From Paenibacillus lycopersici (GTDB lineage: Bacteria > Bacillota > Bacilli > Paenibacillales > Paenibacillaceae), in contig NZ_CP048209.1 in NCBI RefSeq assembly GCF_010119935.1, forward strand, positions 5,933,001-5,997,000: a stretch of DNA of 64,000 nt, given 5' to 3'. This document shows, one piece after another, positions 48,846 to 56,939 of this stretch (position 1 is the stretch's first letter; each line of letters opens with the position of its first letter). The notes below the pieces were generated by a model that was given only the letters and a program-made list of their open reading frames with translations, ran no database searches and had not been told where the DNA came from. The translations under genes and the position numbers were made by a program.

Positions 48846-48858
48846 CGGCAGCTGTTTG

Positions 48859-49329
48859 CTACGGTCTCACCATCACGATGAATGTCGTCGATCCCTTCAC
48901 GAATTCGTGCCTCCGGCTAAACCCAAAACGTTCATACAGACGGATCGCCCGTTGATTAAACCGGGCCACCGTCAGCCTGAACGGACGCTCTCCGAACGAT
49001 TGGCCGATCTGCTCCAGCACGAAGGCCAAGAACGGCCCGCCGTTTCCTTTTCCGGTTAGATCGGGCCGCATGTCGATGCCGATATCCACATAATCCGCCG
49101 AATAGGGATACGCGTCGTTCGGTACTTGCGCAGCGTTTCCCGAACAGAAGAATCCGACAGGCACAGGCCCGGCTGCCGCGTCATATACGGTAAAGTAAGG
49201 TTCGCTCATCAGTTCTCGGATCATGGCGGGACTTGGTTCGTTGTTATAGAATTCATACGGCGCTTCATACGTCCATCCGGCGATCTCGCTCGCCTCTTCG
49301 GCGCTCATCCGGTTCGCGCGCAGGTTCAT
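48859..49329 (-). CDS. GNAT N-acetyltransferase
   Basis: A 156-residue single-domain acetyltransferase. It opens with MNLRANRMSAEEASEIAGWTYEAPYEFYNN. The motif A region is VDIGIDMRPDLTGKGNGGPFLAFVLEQI (G-x-G-x-G for acetyl-CoA), followed by RLTVARFNQRAIRLYERFGF. It resembles YhdJ or RimI-like small acetyltransferases. AGGAGG precedes the ATG. It stands alone beside the repeat island. Confidence 0.85.
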   Translation of the reverse strand: MNLRANRMSAEEASEIAGWTYEAPYEFYNNEPSPAMIRELMSEPYFTVYDAAAGPVPVGFFCSGNAAQVPNDAYPYSADYVDIGIDMRPDLTGKGNGGPFLAFVLEQIGQSFGERPFRLTVARFNQRAIRLYERFGFSRRHEFVKGSTTFIVMVRP

Positions 49330-49441
49330 TCAGGAACAGCCTCCTCTCCGTTATCATGTAAGCGGACATACCAAAAGGCCAGGCCGGAATGGTTCATTCC
49401 AAGCCTGGCCAATGGCGAACGATTGCGTTTGTTTCCAACGA

Positions 49442-50116
49442 TCAGTGCGCTTCCTGCACCCGCGAACGCTCCCGCTTCTGCAGCACGTAGCCGACCACGA
49501 TGACGAGCAGCCCGCAGACGAACGGGAACGCTTCGTCCGCCCAATCCGCCACTCTCAGGATGACCTTGGCGAGCGACTCGTTCTCCTGCAGCATTTCGCC
49601 GGCGGTGTAGCCGAGGATGCCGGCGCCGATAAAGATGAAGATCGGGAACTTATGCAGCAGCACCATGATCAGCTGGCTGCCCCATACGATAATCGGGATG
49701 CTGAGCGCAACGCCGATCGCCATGATCCAGATCCGATTCTCCGCGATGGAGGCGATCGCGAGCACGTTGTCGAGACTCATGACGAAATCCGCCACGACGA
49801 TCGTGCGGATCGCCTTCCACAGCGAGCTTGCGCCCTGAATGTCCTTGCTTTCTCCATCGTCCTTCAGCAGCGACACGGCGACCCAGAACAGCAGGAGCGC
49901 CCCCGCGATTTGAATGAACGGCACTTTAAGCAAATATACGGCAACGACCGTCAACACGATTCTGAGGCCGACCGCGGCCATCGCGCCCCACCAGACCGCC
50001 TTCTGGCGGTGCTCCTTCGGCAGGTTGCGGCTGGCCAGCGCAATGACGACGGCATTGTCGCCGCTCAGTACGATGTTGACAAGCAAGATTTCCAAAATCA
50101 GCAGAAACAATTCCAT
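49442..50116 (-). CDS. TerC family integral membrane protein
   Basis: A 224-residue membrane protein with about seven predicted segments. The TerC signature is LLVNIVLSGDNAVVIALASRNLP with a second repeat ADFVMSLDNVLAIASIAE; N, D and S residues in the paired SGDN/SLDN motifs are predicted to face the membrane. YjbE/YceF-type TerC proteins are linked to manganese efflux and extracellular enzyme metallation. The ATG at 50116 follows a promoter at 50159-50188. No yybP-ykoY manganese riboswitch fits in the short leader. Confidence 0.9.
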   Translation of the reverse strand: MELFLLILEILLVNIVLSGDNAVVIALASRNLPKEHRQKAVWWGAMAAVGLRIVLTVVAVYLLKVPFIQIAGALLLFWVAVSLLKDDGESKDIQGASSLWKAIRTIVVADFVMSLDNVLAIASIAENRIWIMAIGVALSIPIIVWGSQLIMVLLHKFPIFIFIGAGILGYTAGEMLQENESLAKVILRVADWADEAFPFVCGLLVIVVGYVLQKRERSRVQEAH

Positions 50117-50158
50117 TCGCCAGACCCCTAACTGGTAGCCGTAATTCAACAGTGACTC

Positions 50159-50188
50159 ATTATCTCATAACTTGATCGGGAATGTCTA
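50159..50188 (-). promoter_or_regulatory. Promoter of the TerC gene
   Basis: The minus strand has TAGACA (50188-50183), an 18-nt spacer and GATAAT (50164-50159) with an upstream TG (TGAGATAAT, extended -10). It begins in the last codons of the ABC exporter gene. Confidence 0.6.
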
Positions 50189-50189
50189 T

Positions 50190-52052
50190 TCAGCCCGCTT
50201 CGATGGCAGGGGCGCCGGCTCCCGCCTTGCCGGACGCTTCGGCGCGGCCTTGCGAATGCCGGTAGAGCTCCGCGTAGTAGCCGCCGAGCTGAAGCAGCTC
50301 GCGATGCTTGCCTTCCTCGACGATTTCGCCCAGCGCCATGACGATGATCCGATCGGCGTTCATGATCGTCGACAGCCGGTGCGCGATGACCAGCGTCGTC
50401 CGTCCTTCGGAGACGACCGCCAGCGCGCGTTGAATGAGCTGCTCGGAATGGGAATCCAGGTTCGCCGTCGCTTCGTCCAGGATGAGCACCTTCGGCTTGA
50501 ACACGATGATGCGGGCGAACGAGATCAGCTGTCGCTCGCCTGCCGACAGCCCGCTTCCCCGCTCCGACAGCAGCGTATCGTAGCCGTTCTTCATGCCCGC
50601 GATCAGCGTATCCGCTCCGACCAGCCTGCATGCCTGAATGACCTCTTCCCGCGTCACGCGGTCGTCGAACAGTCTGACGTTATCGATGATGCTGCCGGAG
50701 TACAGGTACGGCTCCTGCTGCACGAGGCCGATCAGCCGGTGCAGCCGCTCCTGCGGCATGTCGCGGACGTCGATCCCGTCGATGGTGACGCTGCCCGCCT
50801 TCACGTCGTAGAACCGGCAGAGCAGGCTGATCATGGAGCTCTTGCCCGCCCCCGTCGTGCCCACGATGCCGATCATTTCGCCGGGCCGTACATGCAGGTC
50901 GAGATGATGGATGACAGGCTGGCCTTCCGTATAGGCAAATTTTACCCCATTGAAGTCGATTTGACCCTTCACGGCGGATAGATCGACCGCGGCGCCCGGT
51001 TTGTCCTGCACCTCGGGCACCGTATTGAAAATCGACCAGATCCGGTTCATCGACACCGACGCCGACAGCAGTGTATTCCACTGCTGGGTAATGCTGTTGA
51101 TCGGCTGGAAGAACTGCCGGATATACGTGATGAACGCGAACAGCACGCCGAACGGCACGGAATGGTCCAGCACCGCTTTGCCGCCGATCCATGTCACGAA
51201 CGCGACGGACAAGTTGCCGAGCATATCGAACGAGCGGTTGAACAGCACGTTGGTGCGAATCTCCCGCAGGTTGGAGCGGAAATACGTCTGATTGCGCTCG
51301 GAGAACTGCTTCTGCTGCTCCTTCTCCTGATGGAAAACTTGAATGATGTGCATACCCGCGAGATTTTCCGCCACGAACGCCACGAGCCGCGACAGATTCG
51401 TCCGCGTCATCTGGTACGTCTTGCGCATGTAGGAGCGGAACGAGATGGCCATGACCGCGATGATCGGGATCAAAATCAGGCAGTACATCGTCAGCTGCAC
51501 GTCCAGCTGGAACATCAGAACGATGATGAACACGAGCGTCAGACCGTCGCGCAGCACGCTCAGCAGCACCTGGCTGAAGAACTGGTTGATCGTCTCCGTA
51601 TCGCTCGACACATGCGTGATCAAGCTGCCGCTCGGAACCCGGTCGAAGTAGGACATGGACTGCTTCGTAATATGGCGGAACAGGTTTTTGCGGATCGCGG
51701 CGACGATGCTTTGGCCCGCGTATTGGAGCAGATTGTTCTGCAGATAGGTGAAGACGAAGCCTCCTGCCGACAGCAAGAGATAGATCCCGGCGATGAGTAA
51801 AAGGGTATTGGCGTTCTTGTCGCCCTTCGTCAAATGATCGTCGATGGCGATCTTCACCAAGTACGGCTGCAGCAAATCCGCCGCAATGGCCACAATGATG
51901 CAGCCGAAGACGCCCAGAAACGTCCACAGATGCGGCTTGGCGTAATTGAACAGCCCCTTGTACGCGGAGCTGTTGTTCGTTTTGGGCTGGTCGGCCTGCT
52001 GCCGGTCTTCGGCCGCGCCGCCCGTCGCCGCTTGTTTCATCGTTCTAGCCAA
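50190..52052 (-). CDS. ABC exporter subunit (permease-ATPase), YheH-like
   Basis: A 620-residue half-transporter. Six membrane segments in the first 320 residues, then an ATPase domain with Walker A GTTGAGKSS, a Q-loop (LVQQEPYLYSGSIIDN), signature LSAGERQ, Walker B VLILDEATANLD and the H-loop LVIAHRLST. It overlaps its partner at 52045 by eight bases, giving a heterodimeric multidrug-type exporter like YheI/YheH of Bacillus subtilis. In this subunit the canonical Walker B glutamate is present. Confidence 0.92.
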   Translation of the reverse strand: MARTMKQAATGGAAEDRQQADQPKTNNSSAYKGLFNYAKPHLWTFLGVFGCIIVAIAADLLQPYLVKIAIDDHLTKGDKNANTLLLIAGIYLLLSAGGFVFTYLQNNLLQYAGQSIVAAIRKNLFRHITKQSMSYFDRVPSGSLITHVSSDTETINQFFSQVLLSVLRDGLTLVFIIVLMFQLDVQLTMYCLILIPIIAVMAISFRSYMRKTYQMTRTNLSRLVAFVAENLAGMHIIQVFHQEKEQQKQFSERNQTYFRSNLREIRTNVLFNRSFDMLGNLSVAFVTWIGGKAVLDHSVPFGVLFAFITYIRQFFQPINSITQQWNTLLSASVSMNRIWSIFNTVPEVQDKPGAAVDLSAVKGQIDFNGVKFAYTEGQPVIHHLDLHVRPGEMIGIVGTTGAGKSSMISLLCRFYDVKAGSVTIDGIDVRDMPQERLHRLIGLVQQEPYLYSGSIIDNVRLFDDRVTREEVIQACRLVGADTLIAGMKNGYDTLLSERGSGLSAGERQLISFARIIVFKPKVLILDEATANLDSHSEQLIQRALAVVSEGRTTLVIAHRLSTIMNADRIIVMALGEIVEEGKHRELLQLGGYYAELYRHSQGRAEASGKAGAGAPAIEAG

Positions 52053-53796
52053 CGCTGCTTCCCTCCTCCTGTATCGCGTTCAGCATCGCATAGATGCCGT
52101 CTTGCTGCTTGAGCAGCGCTTCGTGCGTGCCTCGCTGCACGATGCGTCCTTCATCCATGACAATGATTTCGTCCGCATGTTTCAGGGCGCTGATCCGGTG
52201 CGCGATCAGGATCGTCGTCTTATCCCTGCGCTCCTTGCGGATCGTATCGATGATCGCCGTCTCCGTCACCGCGTCGACCGCGCTGACGCTGTCGTCGAGA
52301 ATGAGGATCGGCGCATTCATGAGCAGTCCGCGCGCAAGCGCCGTCCGCTGCCGTTGGCCGCCGGAGAGCGTAACGCCCCGTTCGCCCAGCTTCGTCTCGA
52401 AACCTTCCGGGAAGCTCTTGATGCTGTCGCGGATCTTGGCCTGCTCCGCGGCTTTCTCCACGAGCGTCAGCTCCGAGCTGCGGCGGAAGAACGCGATATT
52501 GTCCCGAATCGTCGTGCTGAACAGGAATCCGTCCTGCGGTACGTAGGCGATGCCGCCGCGCAGGCTTTCCATCGTCAGTTCGCTCAATGGGGTGCCGCCG
52601 ATAGCGATCGTGCCCGCCGGCGATTCGAAGACGCGGAGCAGCAGCTTGACGAGCGTTGTTTTGCCGCTGCCCGTCTTGCCGATGATGCCGAGCGTCTTAC
52701 CTGGCGGCAGCGAGAACGAGACGCCCTTGAGCGCTTCCTTCTCCGTGCCGGGATACGAGAACGTCAGATTGCGGACATCCAGCGAGGCATGCGCCCAATC
52801 GACGTCGACCGCCCGCTCGTGCTCCACGATTTCCGGCTTCTTGTTCAAAAGATCGTTCAAGCGCTCAAGCGAAGCGCGGGAACGCTGGATCGTATTGATG
52901 ACGTTGCCGATCGCCTGCAGCGGATTGACCATCATCCGCACGTAGAGCGTCAGCGCGACGAAATTGCCGAGCGTGATTTCGCCCGAGAGCGTCAAATAGC
53001 CGCCGTACGCGAGCGTAATGATGAGCGACAGCGCCCCAAGAAAAGGAATGAGTGCCTGAAAAAACGACGATACGCGCACGAGCTTCAGCTGATTGTCCTT
53101 AATCACGTCGACGGTTCGGCCGAAGCGTCCGTTCATGGTGTCTTCCACGGCGAATTTCTTCGTCACCCGGATGCCGCCGAATTGCTCCTCGGCCGACTCG
53201 GTCATCTTGCCGAGCGATTCTTGCACGGCATGCGAACGCGCGCGGATGACCGGACCGATCTTCACGACGATCCACGGGATCGCGATCAGCGGCGAGATGC
53301 AGACCAGGATGAGATAGAGCGGAATGTCGCTGACCACCATCATGACGACTGCCGACACGATGAGCATGAGCGCGTTGGCCGTCTGGTTGACGCCCATGGA
53401 GATCGACTCCCGGACGGTCGTCACGTCGTTCATCACATAGCTGAGCAGCTTGCCGACGCCGTTCTTGGAATAGAACTGCTCGCCAAGCTTCGTAAAGTGT
53501 TTGAACAGCTTCTTGCGCGTATATTTCTCGAACAGCCGTCCGACGTACATGATGTGGAATTGCCCGATGCCGCCCAAAATCCCGTACGCGAGGCCGATGA
53601 TCAGCAGCGCCACGCTCGCGTCGATGACCCCCGACTGCGTCAAGCCCTGACCCTCCAGATGATCCGTGAAATTGCCGAGCACCTTCGGGTAATACGATTG
53701 AAATAGGTTCGCCGCCAGCGTGAAGGACACGCCGGAAGCATAGATGTACCATTTGGATCGTACGAACGATACGAGTAGTCCGCTCCTGCTTGCCAT
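52045..53796 (-). CDS. ABC exporter subunit (permease-ATPase), YheI-like
   Basis: A 583-residue half-transporter with six membrane segments (e.g. IYASGVSFTLAANLFQSYYP and LMLIVSAVVMMVVSDIPLYLILVC). The ATPase has Walker A GKTGSGKTT, Q-loop YVPQDGFLFST, signature LSGGQRQR, Walker B ILILDDSVSAVD and ILIAHRISALKHAD. The Walker B ends in D-D rather than D-E, as expected for the degenerate site of heterodimeric exporters. The ATG at 53796 follows AGGAG; the longer open frame is rejected. With the next gene it should expel lipophilic drugs or lipids. Confidence 0.92.
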   Translation of the reverse strand: MASRSGLLVSFVRSKWYIYASGVSFTLAANLFQSYYPKVLGNFTDHLEGQGLTQSGVIDASVALLIIGLAYGILGGIGQFHIMYVGRLFEKYTRKKLFKHFTKLGEQFYSKNGVGKLLSYVMNDVTTVRESISMGVNQTANALMLIVSAVVMMVVSDIPLYLILVCISPLIAIPWIVVKIGPVIRARSHAVQESLGKMTESAEEQFGGIRVTKKFAVEDTMNGRFGRTVDVIKDNQLKLVRVSSFFQALIPFLGALSLIITLAYGGYLTLSGEITLGNFVALTLYVRMMVNPLQAIGNVINTIQRSRASLERLNDLLNKKPEIVEHERAVDVDWAHASLDVRNLTFSYPGTEKEALKGVSFSLPPGKTLGIIGKTGSGKTTLVKLLLRVFESPAGTIAIGGTPLSELTMESLRGGIAYVPQDGFLFSTTIRDNIAFFRRSSELTLVEKAAEQAKIRDSIKSFPEGFETKLGERGVTLSGGQRQRTALARGLLMNAPILILDDSVSAVDAVTETAIIDTIRKERRDKTTILIAHRISALKHADEIIVMDEGRIVQRGTHEALLKQQDGIYAMLNAIQEEGSSVG

Positions 53797-53838
53797 GTAG
53801 CTGCTCCTCTCCGTGCCTGTGGATGATCCCTTCCCGCC

Positions 53839-53877
53839 AAAAAACAAACCTCCCGCAATGCCGACGATTGCTGGAGG
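53839..53877 (-). terminator. Terminator of the VOC gene
   Basis: On the minus strand CCTCCAGCAAT pairs with ATTGCGGGAGG, followed by TTTGTTTTTT (53847-53839). It sits between the VOC gene (stop 53914) and the exporter genes (start 53796). Confidence 0.85.
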
Positions 53878-53913
53878 CGGGACGTTGGCCGCCTGCAGCA
53901 CGCCCGATTGGCG

Positions 53914-54783
53914 CTATGCGGGTTCGCGAACGACGATATGGATTTGTATGCCGGAAGGGTCGCTTACAATGACGGTTCCCCGGTCCGTCCGCAGGGGGAC
54001 GCTGGCCGCCTGCAGCCTCGCGAAAACCGCCATCTGCGCTGCTGTGTCGGGCACCGCGATTTCGTAATAATCGAGTCCCGGCGCATGCTCCGGCGTGAGC
54101 GGCGCGCCGATGCCCGCCCATACGTTGAGCCCGATGTGATGATGGTACCCGCCGGCCGAAATAAACATCGCGGAATCCGCCATGCCCGCGACCAGATTGA
54201 ACCCGAGCACGTCGACATAGAAGTGCTCCGTCGTCGGCAGCTCCGTCACATGCAGATGAATGTGGCCGACCGTCGTTCCTTCGGGCAGGCCGTTCCACGG
54301 CGCGTCGCCCGCTTCCGCCAGCAAGCCGTCCCGGTCGATCGGATCGACGGCCATGCGGACATGACCGTTCGCGTCCCAATGCCATTCCTGGCGGGGACGG
54401 TCGCGGTAAATTTCAATGCCGTTATTGTCCGGATCCGAAATGTACAGCGCCTCGCTGACCAAATGATCCGACTGCCCGATGCGAACGCCGCTCCGGATGA
54501 GGCTGCGCAGCGCGAGACCAAGCGACCGGCGATCCGGCACCAGCAGGGCAACATGGTACAGCCCCGCCCCCGATCTGCGCAGCCTCGGAATCGCGTCCGG
54601 AATCTCGACCAGCTTCAGCAGGGGCCGATTCGAACCGGGAACGCCAAGCTCCGCGCCGTTCCGTTCCTGTCCGAGCAGCCGCAATCCGACGACCGACCGG
54701 TAGAAATCGATGGATCGCTGCAGCTGGCTGACCCGAAGCTGGACCGTTCCGATCGATGTACGCGCATCGATTTCGTTCCTCAT
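53914..54783 (-). CDS. VOC-superfamily protein, CatE-like extradiol dioxygenase type
   Basis: A 289-residue protein with two glyoxalase-type halves. VQLRVSQLQRSIDFYRSVVGLRLL and GAGLYHVALLVPDR form the first, and VGHIHLHVTELPTTEHFYVDVLGFNLV with YHHHIGLNVW the second. Metal ligands can be proposed at H in GHIHLHV, H in GGYHHHIG and E near YYEIAVPD. Length and pattern match CatE (2,3-dioxygenase) of Bacillus, though lactoylglutathione-lyase-like roles cannot be excluded. It has its own promoter (54918-54946) and terminator (53839-53877). Confidence 0.85.
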   Translation of the reverse strand: MRNEIDARTSIGTVQLRVSQLQRSIDFYRSVVGLRLLGQERNGAELGVPGSNRPLLKLVEIPDAIPRLRRSGAGLYHVALLVPDRRSLGLALRSLIRSGVRIGQSDHLVSEALYISDPDNNGIEIYRDRPRQEWHWDANGHVRMAVDPIDRDGLLAEAGDAPWNGLPEGTTVGHIHLHVTELPTTEHFYVDVLGFNLVAGMADSAMFISAGGYHHHIGLNVWAGIGAPLTPEHAPGLDYYEIAVPDTAAQMAVFARLQAASVPLRTDRGTVIVSDPSGIQIHIVVREPA

Positions 54784-54917
54784 CGCTTTCCACCCCCTTC
54801 TTGACCATGGCGACGCGTCAGCGCGCGAAAGCGCAATTTCGCGTCAAGCTGTTCCCCCGTCTTGTCCGCCAAGGTTTGTCTTGGAAAAAATATGGCTTTT
54901 GTAAACCCAACAGGTAG

Positions 54918-54946
54918 ATCGTAACACATTGCGCGGCAGAACCCAA
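54918..54946 (-). promoter_or_regulatory. Promoter of the VOC gene
   Basis: The minus strand has TTGGGT (54946-54941), 17 nt, then TACGAT (54923-54918) with an extended TG before it. The leader to the start at 54783 is about 125 nt. Confidence 0.45.
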
Positions 54947-54972
54947 TTTCGACGTAAGCGGTTACGGGGGCA

Positions 54973-55002
54973 TTTTCACGGGTAGAACGGCTGGTATATA
55001 AT
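54973..55002 (+). promoter_or_regulatory. Promoter of the ParB-like gene
   Basis: TTTTCA (54973-54978), 18-nt spacer, TATAAT (54997-55002). Transcription should start near 55009, about 60 nt before the start codon at 55072. Confidence 0.6.
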
Positions 55003-55071
55003 ACGAAGTACCGCTAGCGCCATCTTTCGTTCGATTTGACCACCTTCTGTAAAGATTGGAGTACATTTGTT

Positions 55072-56430
55072 ATGGATATGATAGAGATCGACCTGCATTT
55101 AATCGATGAAGACACCGACCAGCCGCGCTACCAGTTCGACCAAGAAGCGCTGGAGGAGCTGATGAAGAGCATTGGGGAGCTCGGCCTGCTCTCTCCGATC
55201 AAGGTGCGGAAGACGCCGGACGGACGGTATAAAATCATATACGGCAATCGCCGGTACAAAGCATGCAAAATGCTGAATAAGCCCGTTATACCGTGCATCG
55301 TCTCGACGGCAACGGAAGAGATGGACATTTATCTGGAGCAGATCGCGGAGAATCTGACGCGCGAAGGCTTCTCGCCGATCGAGGAGGCCGAAGCGTTCCA
55401 TAAGCTGATGAACGAATCGAAATTCAACAGCTCGCTGAAGTTTCTCGCCAGCAAGCTCGGCAAGCCGGAGAGCTACATCAAGAACAAGTGCGAGCTGCTG
55501 AAGTTCGGCAACGCGGTCCGCAGGCTGATCGTCAGCGGTACCCAAATCCGCAAGGACAAGCTCACCGAGGATCAGTTGCTGCCGATCAAGGATTTGCCGA
55601 TCGAGCACCGCGACCCGCTCGCCCTGATCGTCGCGCGCGACGAAATGCCCGTCAGCGACGTGAAGAAGATCGTCAAGCTGTTCAAGGACAAGGACATTTC
55701 GGACGGCACGAAGGACAAGCTGCTGTACAAGAACGGTTTTGAACTGCTGCAGACGTGGTCGACCGTGCAGCAGAACAAGAAGGAGCGCGAGCGCGCCGCG
55801 GAGCTGAAAGCCGAGCAGACCGAGCGCGCGGCCGCCGCGAAGGCCGAGAAGGCGCGGCTCGCCGCGGAAGCGGCGGAAGCGGCGGGGAGTGCCGGCGCGA
55901 GCGTGAATGGCGCGGGCATGAGCACGAGCAGCGCTGGCGGCGCTGGTGGTGCATTCAGCGCGGGAGCGAGCGACATTGCTGGCACGGGCAGCGCTGCGGG
56001 CGCGAGTCTTGGCGCCGGCGCGGGTGCGAGCGGTGCCGCGGGTGCGGGCATGAGCAGCTTCGGCGGTGCGAGTGCGGGAGCGAGCGGTGCTGGCGGCGCG
56101 AACGGCTCGGCTGGCGGGGACGCAGCCGGCGGGCACGGATCGTATGGCGCCGCGGAGGCGGCAGCGGCCGTGCCCGGCGCGGGCGAAGCGGTCGCGGCGG
56201 GCACGGCTCCGCTGGCAGCCGGCCTGCAGCAGCTGCTGCAGGCGCTGGCGGCCATCGGCCCGTTGACGCCGGACGCGCTGGCCGCCTACGCGGCGGCACC
56301 TGCGGCGGACGCCGGTTACGCAGGCTTCGCCTCCGGCGTCGACGCTGTGATCCACGGCCTGGAGCAGCAGCTCGCGCAGTGGCGGGAAGTCCAGGCGCTC
56401 GCCGCAGCCAAGTCGGGAGAAACAATCTAA
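55072..56430 (+). CDS. Orphan ParB/Srx-fold (ParB-like CTPase) protein with Gly/Ala/Ser-rich segment
   Basis: A 452-residue protein. The N-terminal ParB nuclease-like domain (1-115) has QPRYQFDQEALEELMKSI, the arginine patch GNRRYKACK (58-66, variant of GxRRxxA) and ENLTREGFSPIEEAEAFH (93-110), the CTP-binding box. A helix-turn-helix-like part (about 115-225, FLASKLGKPESYIKNKCELL) follows. A charged coiled coil (about 235-270) leads to a 100-residue Gly/Ala/Ser-rich region and an Ala-rich C-terminus (about 395-452). No parA or parS-like gene neighbours it. The ATG at 55072 has GGAG 11 bases upstream. It could bind DNA for a role other than chromosome partition. Confidence 0.8.
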   Translation: MDMIEIDLHLIDEDTDQPRYQFDQEALEELMKSIGELGLLSPIKVRKTPDGRYKIIYGNRRYKACKMLNKPVIPCIVSTATEEMDIYLEQIAENLTREGFSPIEEAEAFHKLMNESKFNSSLKFLASKLGKPESYIKNKCELLKFGNAVRRLIVSGTQIRKDKLTEDQLLPIKDLPIEHRDPLALIVARDEMPVSDVKKIVKLFKDKDISDGTKDKLLYKNGFELLQTWSTVQQNKKERERAAELKAEQTERAAAAKAEKARLAAEAAEAAGSAGASVNGAGMSTSSAGGAGGAFSAGASDIAGTGSAAGASLGAGAGASGAAGAGMSSFGGASAGASGAGGANGSAGGDAAGGHGSYGAAEAAAAVPGAGEAVAAGTAPLAAGLQQLLQALAAIGPLTPDALAAYAAAPAADAGYAGFASGVDAVIHGLEQQLAQWREVQALAAAKSGETI

Positions 56431-56483
56431 CTAGTTTCGTAACCAGCCAACCCACCTGACGGCTGGAAGCCGGCCAAGAAAGA

Positions 56484-56549
56484 AAAGAGGTGCACCTCGT
56501 TGCGGAGCTTCGCCGATAGGGCGTGTCGCGCACGGGTGCACCTCTTTTT
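56484..56549 (+). terminator. Terminator of the ParB-like gene
   Basis: AAAGAGGTGCACC (56484-56496) pairs perfectly with GGTGCACCTCTTT (56535-56547) across a 38-nt loop, then TTTTTG. Its right arm is nearly the same as the start of the 51-bp repeats at 56638-56801. Confidence 0.75.
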
Positions 56550-56637
56550 GTGCTTGTCATATTCCCCTTCATGCTTCCGCTGTAGTACCCGAAGGAACTC
56601 TTTGCGTCATCCCGGCGATTTCGCGCGGACCACCATG

Positions 56638-56801
56638 TGCACCTCTTTGTGCGTATTCGCCGACTTCTCGCCAATGTAGTACACCCACTGCACCTCTTTT
56701 TGCGTATTCGCCGACTTCTCGCCAATGTAGCGCACCCACTGCACCTCTTTGGGCGAATTCGCCGGTTTCTCGCCAATGTAGTGCACCCAGTACACCTCTT
56801 T
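56638..56801. repeat. 51-bp tandem repeat, three full copies and a partial fourth
   Basis: Units start at 56638, 56689, 56740 and 56791, exactly 51 bp apart. Each begins TRCACCTCTTT and contains CTCGCCAATGTAG. Being 17 codons, the units stay open on both strands (YIGEKSANTQKEVQWV on the minus strand), but no ribosome binding site or start is convincing. The first bases match the right arm of the terminator at 56535-56549. Confidence 0.85.
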
Positions 56802-56939
56802 CCTCCGCGCCCAAAGCTTTCAACCGTCGGACAGCCAATAGCCCTCATCCCATCCTGCCTTCAGGACGGAGCGAAGGCTTATCGCGTTGTAATGCCAACC
56901 TATCCACCCGCCTGAACCGCCTGCCCAGTCGCCCAGCCG

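Larger units (their letters stand above)
46979..48858. other. 1.9-kb repeat island without genes
   Basis: No open frame in this stretch has both a ribosome binding site and plausible composition. It contains the REP-like unit (47036-47110), a duplicated GC-rich block (47185-47510 and 47535-47815), a terminator with a 17-A tract (47829-47872), four-unit element copy C (48042-48220) and eight ~62-bp repeats (48351-48845). Several long frames are only translations of the repeats. Confidence 0.7.

Noticed and set aside
49442..50190. yybP-ykoY manganese riboswitch before the TerC gene
   Set aside because: Only about 70 nt separate the TerC start from the upstream gene, with an ordinary promoter in it, so the RNA does not fit.
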